Source: Acidaminobacter hydrogenoformans DSM 2784 (GTDB taxonomy: Bacteria > Bacillota > Clostridia > Peptostreptococcales > Acidaminobacteraceae). Taken from it: 56,229 nucleotides of DNA. Every line of letters starts with the position of its first letter. Position 1 is the stretch's first letter. Of the stretch, positions 45,316 to 53,195 are shown in pieces. A program made the position numbers and the translations under genes. The notes beneath the pieces are model-generated. The model worked only from the letters and a program-made list of their open reading frames with translations, had not been told where the DNA came from and searched no databases. Where the stretch lies: assembly GCF_900103005.1 (NCBI RefSeq), contig NZ_FMWL01000020.1:1-56229 (forward strand), read 5' to 3'.

Positions 45316-46623
45316 CTATGCGAAGATTTCCTTAAGGATAAACAACACGGCGAGCACGTAAGTGACAATTGGAACTTCTTTGGATTTACCTGCAAGCGTC
45401 TTGATCAGCGCGTAAGAAACGATACCGAAAACGATACCTTCCGCGATCGAGTAAGCAAACGGCATCATGATGATGGTCAGGAACGCCGGAATTGCTTCCG
45501 TGAAATCATCCAGATCAATTTCCTTGATAGGCGACATCATGAAGAGACCGACAATGATCAGCGCCGGCGCCGTAGCGGCACCTGGAATCATGATGAAAAG
45601 TGGTGAAATAAAGAGTGCTACGAAGAAGAGACCCGCGGAGACCAGAGCGGTCATACCCGTTCTGCCGCCTTCAGCGACGCCGGATGCAGACTCAACGTAA
45701 GTCGTAACGGTGGAAGTACCTACCATAGCGCCAAAAGTCGTACCAATCGCGTCCGCGAAGAGCGCTTTCTTGACCCCTGGAAGCTTGCCGTTTTCGTCCA
45801 GCATGTTTGCCTTTGTAGAAACCCCAATCAGTGTGCCAATCGTGTCGAACATGTCGACAAACAGGAACGTACCGAGAACGATCCACATATCCGCCGTCAG
45901 AATCTTGTCGAACTCGAACGCGAAGACGTTCATAGCCGGCGGCATGCTGAATATGGAGCCCGGAAGCTGAGCGACGCCCAGAGGAATGGAAAGAATGGTA
46001 GAGATGATAATACCGAGGAGAATTGCACCTTTAACCTTCAGCGCCAGGAGCACGCCGGTGATGACCAGGCCTGCGAGGGCAACCTGAGTGTTAGGGTTGG
46101 CGACAAAGTCACCCAGTGATAAAGGAACGCCAGCGCCTTGAATGACGATTCCGGAGTTGTAGAGACCAATAAAGGCAATGAACAGACCAATACCAACAGA
46201 AACCGCTTTCTTAATATTTTGTGGGATACTGTCAATGATGGCTTCACGCACATTGAAGAACGTGAGAATTAAGAAAATAATACCTTCAATAAAAACTGCA
46301 GTGAGCGCGAATTGCCAGGAGTAGCCCATGGTCAGGACGACCGTGTAGGCAAAGAAGGCGTTGAGGCCCATACCTGGCGCGAGTACGAACGGCAGGTTCG
46401 CGTAGAAAGCCATAACCAGCGTTGCGACGAGTGAAGCGAGTGCGGTCGCCGTAAAGACGGCGCCGAAGTCCATGCCGGCGTCAGCCAGGATCAGTGGGTT
46501 GACGATCAAGATGTACGCCATGGTCATGAATGTGGTGATCCCTGCAAGTACTTCAGTTTTTGCGTTGGTGCCGTGCTCCGAGAGTTTAAAAAACTTCTCG
46601 AAAAATCCTGAATTATTGGTCAT
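45316..46623 (-). CDS. NCS2-family purine permease (AzgA/PbuG type)
   Basis: 435 residues, about 12 to 14 membrane segments. FFKLSEHGTNAKTEVLAGITTFMTMAYI (read in two parts) is the AzgA-type N-terminus and GAMVGTSTVTTYVESASGVAEGGRTG the conserved substrate-site helix. Members import adenine, guanine or hypoxanthine with H+. GGGGGG lies upstream of the ATG. Its position between adenine deaminase and molybdoenzyme genes supports purine uptake for catabolism. Confidence 0.93.
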   Translation of the reverse strand: MTNNSGFFEKFFKLSEHGTNAKTEVLAGITTFMTMAYILIVNPLILADAGMDFGAVFTATALASLVATLVMAFYANLPFVLAPGMGLNAFFAYTVVLTMGYSWQFALTAVFIEGIIFLILTFFNVREAIIDSIPQNIKKAVSVGIGLFIAFIGLYNSGIVIQGAGVPLSLGDFVANPNTQVALAGLVITGVLLALKVKGAILLGIIISTILSIPLGVAQLPGSIFSMPPAMNVFAFEFDKILTADMWIVLGTFLFVDMFDTIGTLIGVSTKANMLDENGKLPGVKKALFADAIGTTFGAMVGTSTVTTYVESASGVAEGGRTGMTALVSAGLFFVALFISPLFIMIPGAATAPALIIVGLFMMSPIKEIDLDDFTEAIPAFLTIIMMPFAYSIAEGIVFGIVSYALIKTLAGKSKEVPIVTYVLAVLFILKEIFA

Positions 46624-46735
46624 TTTTCGTTACCCCCCATGATTTGTAAAAAAGAGTTTTTACATCTACCCTCCTTACCTCTGGAATTGTATGATTTGAA
46701 AAATGAAAAACAATAAAAAGCAGAAATTGCGGCAA

Positions 46736-46762
46736 GTGCCCTGTAATGGTTTTACCGGGCAC
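46736..46762 (-). other. Intercistronic hairpin after the BMC-linked adenine deaminase
   Basis: GTGCCC pairs with GGGCAC, extended by GTAA/TTAC after one mismatch. It has no T tract, so processing or transcript stabilisation is as likely as termination. It splits the shell/deaminase block from the permease. Confidence 0.5.
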
Positions 46763-46792
46763 TAACTACATTCAATTGTATTTTCAAGGTTC

Positions 46793-48607
46793 CTATTCTT
46801 GAACTGCGCTGAGTACTTTGAAGTTCTCGACGTCGACAATGCCCATGTCCGTGATCTTCCACTTCGGACTCGTGGACAGCCCCAGGAAGGACAGGTGCAT
46901 GAACGGCGCGTGGACCTTACAGCCCAGCTTCGTTCTCGCGTTGTCCTCGAGCTCCCGGATCTTGTCACTGACTTCATGACCCGTTAGCTCGTCCGTGATC
47001 AGTCCGCCCACCGGCAGTCTGAGCTCATCGATCACGCGGCCATTTGAAACGAGGGCGATCCCGCCGCCAATTTCCTTGACGCGGTTAGCCGCAATGGCCA
47101 TATCATTATAGTTTGTCCCCATGACGAGGAGATTATGGGTGTCGTGGGCAATGGATTCCGCCATGGCGCCGTTCTCAATACCAAAGCCTTTCACAAAGCC
47201 TTTGCCGATGTTTCCGTTACGTCCATAACGCTCAATGCAGATCAGTGGAACGACGTCCTGCTTCGTATCCGCCTGGACAGCGCCATTTTTCACCGGCAAC
47301 TCCGCCTCGAGGGCATCTGACAGGTTCTGGTCTGGAATGAGACCTATGACATTGACCTTGGCTTTAGAGCCTTCTGCCTTGATTTCAAGATCTGCAGCCG
47401 ACATGGTCTTGAACTTGACAGAATTCTTTACGGTATCAGGATAAGTGTATTTAGGAATGTCAATCAGCATTTCGCCGTTGGCCGCAGCCAGCTTGCCATC
47501 AATAAAGACAGCGTCGACGACCATGTTCTGAAGGTCGCTGATGACAGCAATATCCGCCAGTTTGCCCGGAAGCAGCGCGCCCCGGTCTTCCAGCTTAAAG
47601 TAAGTTGCCGGGTTGATGGTGACCATTTGAATCGCTTCCACCGGATTGACACCCTGGGCAATCGTTCTTTTGACTATTTCATTCATGTGACCGAGCTTTT
47701 CAAGGTCTTCCGCAACCATGTCATCTGTCGCGAGAACCGCTCTTCTCGAATCCATTTTCTCTTCCGTAATAGCCCGGATACATTCCGCCATGTTCTTTTG
47801 GGTCGAACCTTCACGCATAAAGACGTAGACGCCTTGGCGGAGCTTTTCGACAGACTCAGCCTTAGTGGTTGTCTCATGGCAGGAGCACGTGCCGCCAGCC
47901 GCTATGATATGGGCTGCCAGCTCCCGGCCAAACAGCTCCGGCGCGTTGCCATCCACAACTTTACCAATGCTTCTCGCATAAGTCGTGGAAGCGACGAGGT
48001 CTGTAATGATGTCAGGCGTATTGTTGTACACGTGCTGAGCGTTGCTGAAGCCCTGGAGCTCACCAACGCCTATAATGTTGGGATAATTTAAGAGATCCAC
48101 CATATCCTTGGAGGAAATGTCCACCCCAGCGGTTTCGAGCGACGGGCAATCCGGTACCAGTGCAGGCACCACGAGACTGACGTGGTTCGGGACGACGCCC
48201 GCTTCGTCTGCCATGGCTTTCATGCCTACGCCGCCAAGGGCGTTCCCAATCTCGTGAGGGTCGGCAACCAGCGTCGTCGTACCAGACGGGATCGAAAGTC
48301 TCGAAAACTCTGAAATCGTCAGCATGGAACTCTCAAAGTGCATATGTGAATCAATAAAGCCCGGCGCGAGGTAGCGGCCGGTAACGTCTATCACGAGTGT
48401 CTTGGGTCCGATCAGCTTGTCTGAGTCACAGACGCCGAGAATGTACTTTCCCTTGATCGCAAGGTCGGATTTATATATTTCTCTCGTGATGACGTTGACA
48501 ATATTACCGTTCAGAAGGACGACGTCTGCGAATTCGAAATCTCCCATGAGAGCGTCGATCATCTGGCGGTACTCCATTGCTTGTTTGATCAGCTTTGGAT
48601 CCATCAT
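46793..48607 (-). CDS. adeC: Adenine deaminase (AdeC type), BMC-linked copy 1
   Basis: 604 residues. GFIDSHMHFESSMLTISEF (HxH), ADPHEIGNALGGVG, CSCHETTTKAE and LATDDMVAEDLEKLGHM carry the metal ligands, and ESIAHDTHNLLVMGTNYND marks the C-terminal adenine-deaminase domain. Adenine to hypoxanthine is the expected reaction. Because it follows the shell gene by only 18 bases, it may instead act on another aminated intermediate of the compartment pathway, such as 4-aminoimidazole. No obvious encapsulation helix is seen, though the N-terminal residues 4-21 (KLIKQAMEYRQMIDAL) are helical and amphipathic ahead of the catalytic domain. Confidence 0.93.
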   Translation of the reverse strand: MMDPKLIKQAMEYRQMIDALMGDFEFADVVLLNGNIVNVITREIYKSDLAIKGKYILGVCDSDKLIGPKTLVIDVTGRYLAPGFIDSHMHFESSMLTISEFSRLSIPSGTTTLVADPHEIGNALGGVGMKAMADEAGVVPNHVSLVVPALVPDCPSLETAGVDISSKDMVDLLNYPNIIGVGELQGFSNAQHVYNNTPDIITDLVASTTYARSIGKVVDGNAPELFGRELAAHIIAAGGTCSCHETTTKAESVEKLRQGVYVFMREGSTQKNMAECIRAITEEKMDSRRAVLATDDMVAEDLEKLGHMNEIVKRTIAQGVNPVEAIQMVTINPATYFKLEDRGALLPGKLADIAVISDLQNMVVDAVFIDGKLAAANGEMLIDIPKYTYPDTVKNSVKFKTMSAADLEIKAEGSKAKVNVIGLIPDQNLSDALEAELPVKNGAVQADTKQDVVPLICIERYGRNGNIGKGFVKGFGIENGAMAESIAHDTHNLLVMGTNYNDMAIAANRVKEIGGGIALVSNGRVIDELRLPVGGLITDELTGHEVSDKIRELEDNARTKLGCKVHAPFMHLSFLGLSTSPKWKITDMGIVDVENFKVLSAVQE

Positions 48608-48625
48608 GTCGGATGTGTCACCACC

Positions 48626-48916
48626 TTATTTTTTATCGTCGAACAAATCCGTCCGTATGTCGTAACCGTCTATAATACCAACGATTGCGGCGTCTATAGA
48701 GGATTTTGGTTTGTTGGCGGCATTTCTTGATGCAGTGCCTGTTGAATACATGACAAACTCACCAATGCCCGCGCCCACTGTATCCACAGCAATAAACGGT
48801 TCACCAATGGGTTCTTTGCTCATGTTCACAGGCTGTGTCAGAAGGAGCTTGCTCCCGACAAGGCCCTCTTCCTTTCGTGTTGCAACAATCGTACCAATGA
48901 CAATGGCTGTTTTCAC
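48626..48916 (-). CDS. Bacterial microcompartment pentameric vertex protein (BMC-P, EutN/CcmL)
   Basis: 96 residues. GTIVATRKEEGLVGSKLLLTQP, FIAVDTVGAGIGEFVMYSTG and SSIDAAIVGIIDGYDI (last block) are the EutN/CcmL signatures. Pentamers close the vertices of the shell. The GTG start has GGGGAG seven bases upstream. It follows the flavoprotein gene by 12 bases. Its presence strongly implies a closed compartment. Confidence 0.97.
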   Translation of the reverse strand: MKTAIVIGTIVATRKEEGLVGSKLLLTQPVNMSKEPIGEPFIAVDTVGAGIGEFVMYSTGTASRNAANKPKSSIDAAIVGIIDGYDIRTDLFDDKK

Positions 48917-48928
48917 CTGTAATCTCCC

Positions 48929-49762
48929 CTAACGCTGCCTTTTGTCGACGATTTCAACACCCATAGACTTTGCGAGATCTTTCGCAAGGGGCGTAATCAT
49001 CATGCCCTTTTCAATGACGATCTGACGGTTCGTGGCTGAGAGCGACCTGAGCCACGCTTCCGTGATCACGCGAGGTGTCTCTTCGCTGACTGTAAGACTG
49101 CTTTTCTGGTGCCTTGGTCTCACCTCAGAATTACCAGCGCTGCCCCTCTTGGAAGCCGGCAGCTGATCTCTCATGAGAACCGAGTCGTAATCATGATGCT
49201 CGATTATTGAGGCACCGTATTCCGCTAGCGTTTTGATATGACCTTCCATGACTTTTTTCATCTTTGGATTGCCATCAATGGAAAACCAGGCATGTCGAAT
49301 CGAATCCGTGTTGACAATGACTCGAACCTTCTGCAGTAAAAACTGCCATAGCAGCATGGATGGAAAATCATCCTGAACACCCACTGCCACTTTGGCAAGG
49401 GTATTCTGCGTCAGATTCGGCAAAATGACAACATCCGTATTACGGACCAGACCTTGTACACCCTCGTAACAGTCGCCCGTGATCAGCCTATAGGGCTGAA
49501 CCACTGACTCAACCGTATCTTTGCCCACCAGATGCTCTGCCGCCTTAGACATGACCACCGTCAGCAAATAACCGCTTTCTCTGAGCTTTACGAGGCTTTT
49601 AAATGCACTGTCCATGGAAATGTCACTGCCAAGCAGAAGGACAGTAATTTTACGGTCTTTCAGATCCGAAGCTTCCAGGTCGACCGGTTTAACGGACGAG
49701 CCTTCAAAGACCGGGAGCGCCATGTCCTGAAAGACTTTTTTCATAAGCTCTTTATTGGACAA
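48929..49762 (-). CDS. BMC-associated flavoprotein (HFCD/PF02441-type)
   Basis: 277 residues, TTG start with GGGAGG upstream. The N-terminal half is Rossmann-like with flavoprotein-family blocks: ITVLLLGSDISMDSAFKSLV, NTDVVILPNLTQNTLAKVAVG, and a PSMLLWQFLLQKVRVIVNTD helix-strand. A disordered Ser/Arg/Glu-rich linker (about 205-230) joins a C-terminal segment ending KGMMITPLAKDLAKSMGVEI, a motif that recurs in unrelated BMC-associated proteins. It probably binds FMN and might handle electrons or prenyl-flavin in the compartment. The precise reaction is unknown. Confidence 0.7.
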   Translation of the reverse strand: MSNKELMKKVFQDMALPVFEGSSVKPVDLEASDLKDRKITVLLLGSDISMDSAFKSLVKLRESGYLLTVVMSKAAEHLVGKDTVESVVQPYRLITGDCYEGVQGLVRNTDVVILPNLTQNTLAKVAVGVQDDFPSMLLWQFLLQKVRVIVNTDSIRHAWFSIDGNPKMKKVMEGHIKTLAEYGASIIEHHDYDSVLMRDQLPASKRGSAGNSEVRPRHQKSSLTVSEETPRVITEAWLRSLSATNRQIVIEKGMMITPLAKDLAKSMGVEIVDKRQR

Positions 49763-49809
49763 TGTGATACCTCCCTTTCAGGGCTGATGAATCAGCCGCT
49801 GAGTTCACT

Positions 49810-50085
49810 CTAAACGTTGCCGAGAATGACGCGCTCAACTTCAGAGTGCGGTCTAGGAATAACGTGGACAGAGAACAGCTCGCCAACGCGGGCAGCGGCG
49901 TCTGCGCCTGCATCCGTAGCAGCTTTGACAGCACCTACGTCGCCTCTTACCATAACTGTAACGAGACCAAAGCCAATTTTTTCGTATCCTACGATTGTAA
50001 CGTTAGCTGCTTTAACCATAGCGTCTGCTGCTTCAATTGCGCCTACGAGACCTTTAGTTTCAATTAATCCCAATGCCTGACTCAT
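49810..50085 (-). CDS. BMC-H shell protein (PduA/CcmK-like), 91 residues
   Basis: A single BMC domain forming hexameric shell tiles. [35 protein letters not shown] and [11 protein letters not shown] are canonical. The pore-loop segment reads EKIGFGL where PduA has KIGSG, so Phe39 would replace the pore-lining Ser. AGGAGG is 8 bases before the ATG. It is 47 bases upstream of the flavoprotein gene. Confidence 0.97.
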   Translation of the reverse strand: MSQALGLIETKGLVGAIEAADAMVKAANVTIVGYEKIGFGLVTVMVRGDVGAVKAATDAGADAAARVGELFSVHVIPRPHSEVERVILGNV

Positions 50086-50120
50086 ACTTTTTCCTCCTCA
50101 AATGTGGGTTTTTTATGTGT

Positions 50121-50546
50121 TTACGCGCGTCGAGCGCGGAGATCCTCAGACGGCTCCTCAGATGACGTTTCAGTCTCCGACTTCAGCCCGCTGTCTGCCG
50201 CAGCTTCATCCAGTTCCTCCGGAGCCTTCTCCTGAGGCGATTCACCTTTATCTTTTCTGAACATTTCAATCAGCTTGTCCACATCAGAGTGGGGACGCGG
50301 TATGACGTGGGATGAAACGACTTTGCCAACAGCGCTGGCAGCCATAACCCCTGCGTCTACAGCAGCCTGAACGGCTGCGACATCACCGACAATGCTGACG
50401 GTCACACTGATGATCTTGTCGACACCTATGACTTTCTCGACACCGACGCACTGCACCTCCGCCGCTTTGATAGCTGCGTCCAGGGCAGCCGCGGCCGTTG
50501 TCAGCCCTACGGTCTCCATTAAGCCAAGTGCTCCTCCAGTTTTCAC
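50121..50546 (-). CDS. BMC-H shell protein with acidic C-terminal extension, 141 residues
   Basis: Residues 1-90 are a BMC domain (ALGLMETVGLTTAAAALDAA, then [17 protein letters not shown]). The remaining 50 residues are rich in Glu, Ser and Asp and predicted disordered, ending in SEDLRARRA. The pore segment is KVIGVDK, unlike the Gly-rich loop of typical tiles. The tail could recruit cargo or face the cytosol. GTG start with GGAGG seven bases upstream. Confidence 0.92.
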   Translation of the reverse strand: MKTGGALGLMETVGLTTAAAALDAAIKAAEVQCVGVEKVIGVDKIISVTVSIVGDVAAVQAAVDAGVMAASAVGKVVSSHVIPRPHSDVDKLIEMFRKDKGESPQEKAPEELDEAAADSGLKSETETSSEEPSEDLRARRA

Positions 50547-50573
50547 ATTAACACCTCCATGGGACGTAATCGA

Positions 50574-50951
50574 TTACTTGAGACGACCAAGCAGCTCGTC
50601 CAGCGATACTGCCCGACCATGGACGACGTTTGAGTTTTTATCTGCTACCGGTTTTGAAGCTTTGGTCTGCCCGCCTTTTCTTGCCTGAGCTACCGCGTTC
50701 AGATCCATGGCCTTGACCGTTCTGTCAGTGTTTCTGTCAGTGGCCCTGTCACTGGTTCTGTCACTGGTTCTGTCCGCTGCCTGGCCTTTCTTGTTTAAAA
50801 TATCAGACAGCATTGCCGCTTGACGCTCTGTCAGATGCGAGCTGGACGAGACTCCGGAAGCTTCTTTTGTCCCAGGTGAAGCGTCCACAAGGTCTTTGGC
50901 ACATTTTTGAACAATATGGTCCATGATTTGTTTCGTCAAAATATTTGCCAT
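50574..50951 (-). CDS. Unknown 125-residue protein embedded among shell genes; candidate scaffold or linker
   Basis: No family recognised. Layout: an amphipathic N-terminal helix (NILTKQIMDHIVQKCAKDLV, residues 3-22), a Ser/Gly-rich linker, a second helix LTERQAAMLSDILNKKG, a Thr/Asp/Arg repeat (DRTSDRTSDRATDRNTDRT), a basic Gly/Lys-rich stretch and a C-terminal helix (AVSLDELLGRLK). The first helix resembles encapsulation peptides that bind shell tiles. GAGGTG precedes the ATG. The gene lies 14 bases beyond a BMC-H gene and 27 before the next, so it belongs to the shell module. Confidence 0.8.
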   Translation of the reverse strand: MANILTKQIMDHIVQKCAKDLVDASPGTKEASGVSSSSHLTERQAAMLSDILNKKGQAADRTSDRTSDRATDRNTDRTVKAMDLNAVAQARKGGQTKASKPVADKNSNVVHGRAVSLDELLGRLK

Positions 50952-50965
50952 TTCAACACCTCACA

Positions 50966-51232
50966 TCAGTTGAAGAGCATGTCCATGCCCTCTTCAGGCC
51001 GCGGAATCACGTTGATGCCAATGACCTGTCCCATGCCGCCCGCTTCTTCTCTGGCGGCTTCGACGGCTGCTTTGACAGCCGCGACATCCCCTTCGATAAT
51101 AACCGCAACAACGCCGGATCCAACAACGTTGAAATCCTTAACTACGACATTGGCTGCTTTAACCATGACATCCGCAGCGTAGATGGCGGCGACAAGGCTA
51201 CGGACTTCAAAAAATCCGAGTGCTTTCTTCAT
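50966..51232 (-). CDS. BMC-H shell protein, 88 residues
   Basis: A single BMC domain: ALGFFEVRSLVAAIYAADVM, IEGDVAAVKAAVEAA, and INVIPRPEEGMDML at the end. The pore loop is VVGSG, closer to the classical Gly-Ser-Gly than in the other two tiles. SD GGAGGAGG is 8 bases before the ATG. It follows the UbiD-type decarboxylase gene by 21 bases. Confidence 0.96.
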   Translation of the reverse strand: MKKALGFFEVRSLVAAIYAADVMVKAANVVVKDFNVVGSGVVAVIIEGDVAAVKAAVEAAREEAGGMGQVIGINVIPRPEEGMDMLFN

Positions 51233-51253
51233 GTATTATGCCTCCTCCAACGC

Positions 51254-52603
51254 TTATAGATTGGGGAAAAATTTCTTCAGATCAATGCTTTCATACCCTG
51301 GAATACGGGCCTTTTCGAAGCCTTTGCCGAGTTCTCCAAGAGGTTTGGTCGCATCAATGCCGACTTTGTCTGACGTCATCTCAAGCAGATGTGAAGGATC
51401 AAGTCCCGTCCCATTCGCGCCTGCTATGATGAAGACATCCTTTGATGCCTGTACGCGGGCGGCAATTGCCCCCTCTACGTCTCCCGGGTCAAAGACGTCA
51501 ATGTCATCATCCACAATGACGACATGCTTGATATCCTTACTGCTGCCAAGAGCAGCAATGGCTGCTGCCTTGCCATCCCCAGGACTTTTCTTGTTGATGG
51601 AAACCACGGCATGGAACCTGCAGCCCGCACCTATGGTCACATTGACATCCTTGACTTTGACGATTCGCGAAACGTGGGCGTAGACTTCAATGTCGCGAAT
51701 GAGTCCGTTGCTCAGATGTTCTTCCTTGCATGGTGCTGAAATCTGGAAAATTGGCTGGTTCCGGTGCATCACCGCGCTGACGCGGATGACAGGATGCTTG
51801 GCTACAGAGCCATAATAGCCCATGAGCTCACCAAACGGCCCTTCCGTCACTTCCTCGTTATACGGAATGACACCCTCAATAACAATCTCCGCATAGGCAG
51901 GTACTTCAAGGTCTATGGTATGACATTTGACAACGTCAAGAGGCTCACCTCTGAGTCCGCCGTCATAGTCATACTTGTCTACGCCGTACAAATCACTGCC
52001 CAGCTGCGACGCTAAACAGAAGTAATAATCATAGCCCAGCACCACTGCGACTTCCAGATTCTTTTTCTGCGCACGCGCCTGCTTTATTTTATCACTTAAA
52101 AAGGGCGACGTCACCAGCGCGCTGATATTATTGCCACCATTAAATTGAAAGCGCCGAATAGACGTATAGATCTTGCCATCATCCGGGTCACGAACAACCA
52201 TAACACCAGCGGTTATAAAACTGGATGAGTCAAGCTCGTGAAATGTCGGAAGCGGGAAGATCTTGCCAATGTCAATATTTCGCGTTATTATGTTCTCTTT
52301 TACCGGACCATCAGAAAGCAGTCTTGGGGGAATTGTCCGGTTGACTGCGTTCATATACTTGAAAATGCGCTCTTCCCGGGTCGTTCCCGTGAAATCATAA
52401 AACATTTCCCGGTCGCCGAACATACCGCCTATGATAGGCATTTTATGTCCCTTGACGCGATTGAAGAGTACAGGCGTCGTGTTTCCCAGTTTTTCAAGAA
52501 TGCCGCCTATTTCAAATTTTGGGTCCGCCTCAACATTGCACTCCAGGAGTCCATACTGGTCCCGAAGCTTGCCGAGGCACGCTCTGAGCATTTGTTTTTC
52601 CAA
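51254..52603 (-). CDS. UbiD-family (prenylated-FMN) decarboxylase
   Basis: About 449 residues. Family blocks include GGMFGDREMFYDFTG, FQFNGGNNISALVTSPFLSD, DLEVPAYAEIVIEGVI with conserved Glu residues, EGPFGELMGYYG, and HVVIVDDDIDVFDPGDVEGA. UbiD enzymes decarboxylate aromatic, heteroaromatic or unsaturated acids reversibly. The start is taken as TTG at 52603 because GAGGAGG stands 8 bases before it; the GTG at 52612 lies inside that site. The UbiX partner is encoded immediately upstream. In this purine cluster, 4-amino-5-imidazolecarboxylate is an attractive substrate (inference). Confidence 0.93.
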   Translation of the reverse strand: MEKQMLRACLGKLRDQYGLLECNVEADPKFEIGGILEKLGNTTPVLFNRVKGHKMPIIGGMFGDREMFYDFTGTTREERIFKYMNAVNRTIPPRLLSDGPVKENIITRNIDIGKIFPLPTFHELDSSSFITAGVMVVRDPDDGKIYTSIRRFQFNGGNNISALVTSPFLSDKIKQARAQKKNLEVAVVLGYDYYFCLASQLGSDLYGVDKYDYDGGLRGEPLDVVKCHTIDLEVPAYAEIVIEGVIPYNEEVTEGPFGELMGYYGSVAKHPVIRVSAVMHRNQPIFQISAPCKEEHLSNGLIRDIEVYAHVSRIVKVKDVNVTIGAGCRFHAVVSINKKSPGDGKAAAIAALGSSKDIKHVVIVDDDIDVFDPGDVEGAIAARVQASKDVFIIAGANGTGLDPSHLLEMTSDKVGIDATKPLGELGKGFEKARIPGYESIDLKKFFPNL

Positions 52604-52632
52604 ATGCAGCACCTCCTCGTGAGGGGATAGTT

Positions 52633-53190
52633 TTAATGCCAGCGCTCATACAGCTTCGAATCTATGTCAAGCTGATCGAGGATCCGCCCGACCATGATGT
52701 CCACAATGTCGGCAATGGTTTCAGGAAGATGGTAAAATCCCGGTGATGCCGGCATGATGGTTACGCCAAGTCTTGCAAGCTTCAACATGTTTTCGAGATG
52801 AACGGCACTGAGGGGTGTTTCTCTTGCTACGAGTACCAGCTTACGTCCTTCTTTGATCGTTACGTCCGCGGCGCGGTGGATCAAATTGCTGCTGATGCCA
52901 TTTGCTGTCGCAGCCAAGGTGTTCATGGAGCATGGCACAATGATCATCCCGTCTGTTTTGAACGAGCCGCTGGCGATGGCGGCCGCCAAATCATCATTCT
53001 GGTAATAGTATGAAGAAAGTGCCTTGACCTCCTCCAGACTGAAGTCACATTCATGCTTCAGGTTGTAAGCGCCCATTTTGGAAACGACGACATGGGTCTC
53101 AACACCCATCTGCTCCAGGGCCTTAAGGAGGGCAACTGCATAGATCATGCAGCTGCCGCCCGTAATGCCAATTATGAGCCGTTTAGTCAA
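52633..53190 (-). CDS. ubiX: UbiX-family flavin prenyltransferase
   Basis: 185 residues, full length. IIGITGGSCMIYAVALLKAL is the FMN-binding N-terminus, IIVPCSMNTLAATANGISSN the phosphate-binding loop, and LVLVARETPLSAVHLENMLK with MPASPGFYHLPETIADIVD the prenyl-phosphate site. It makes prenylated FMN for the neighbouring UbiD enzyme. It starts at TTG five bases after the preceding stop with no strong ribosome binding site, so translation is probably coupled. Confidence 0.95.
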   Translation of the reverse strand: MTKRLIIGITGGSCMIYAVALLKALEQMGVETHVVVSKMGAYNLKHECDFSLEEVKALSSYYYQNDDLAAAIASGSFKTDGMIIVPCSMNTLAATANGISSNLIHRAADVTIKEGRKLVLVARETPLSAVHLENMLKLARLGVTIMPASPGFYHLPETIADIVDIMVGRILDQLDIDSKLYERWH

Positions 53191-53195
53191 GTGAA

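Noticed and set aside
48626..51232. Aldehyde-type (Pdu/Eut/glycyl radical) microcompartment
   Set aside because: No aldehyde dehydrogenase, alcohol dehydrogenase, phosphotransacylase, diol dehydratase, ammonia lyase or glycyl radical enzyme is seen around the shell genes. The neighbours are hydrolases, a decarboxylase and purine enzymes.
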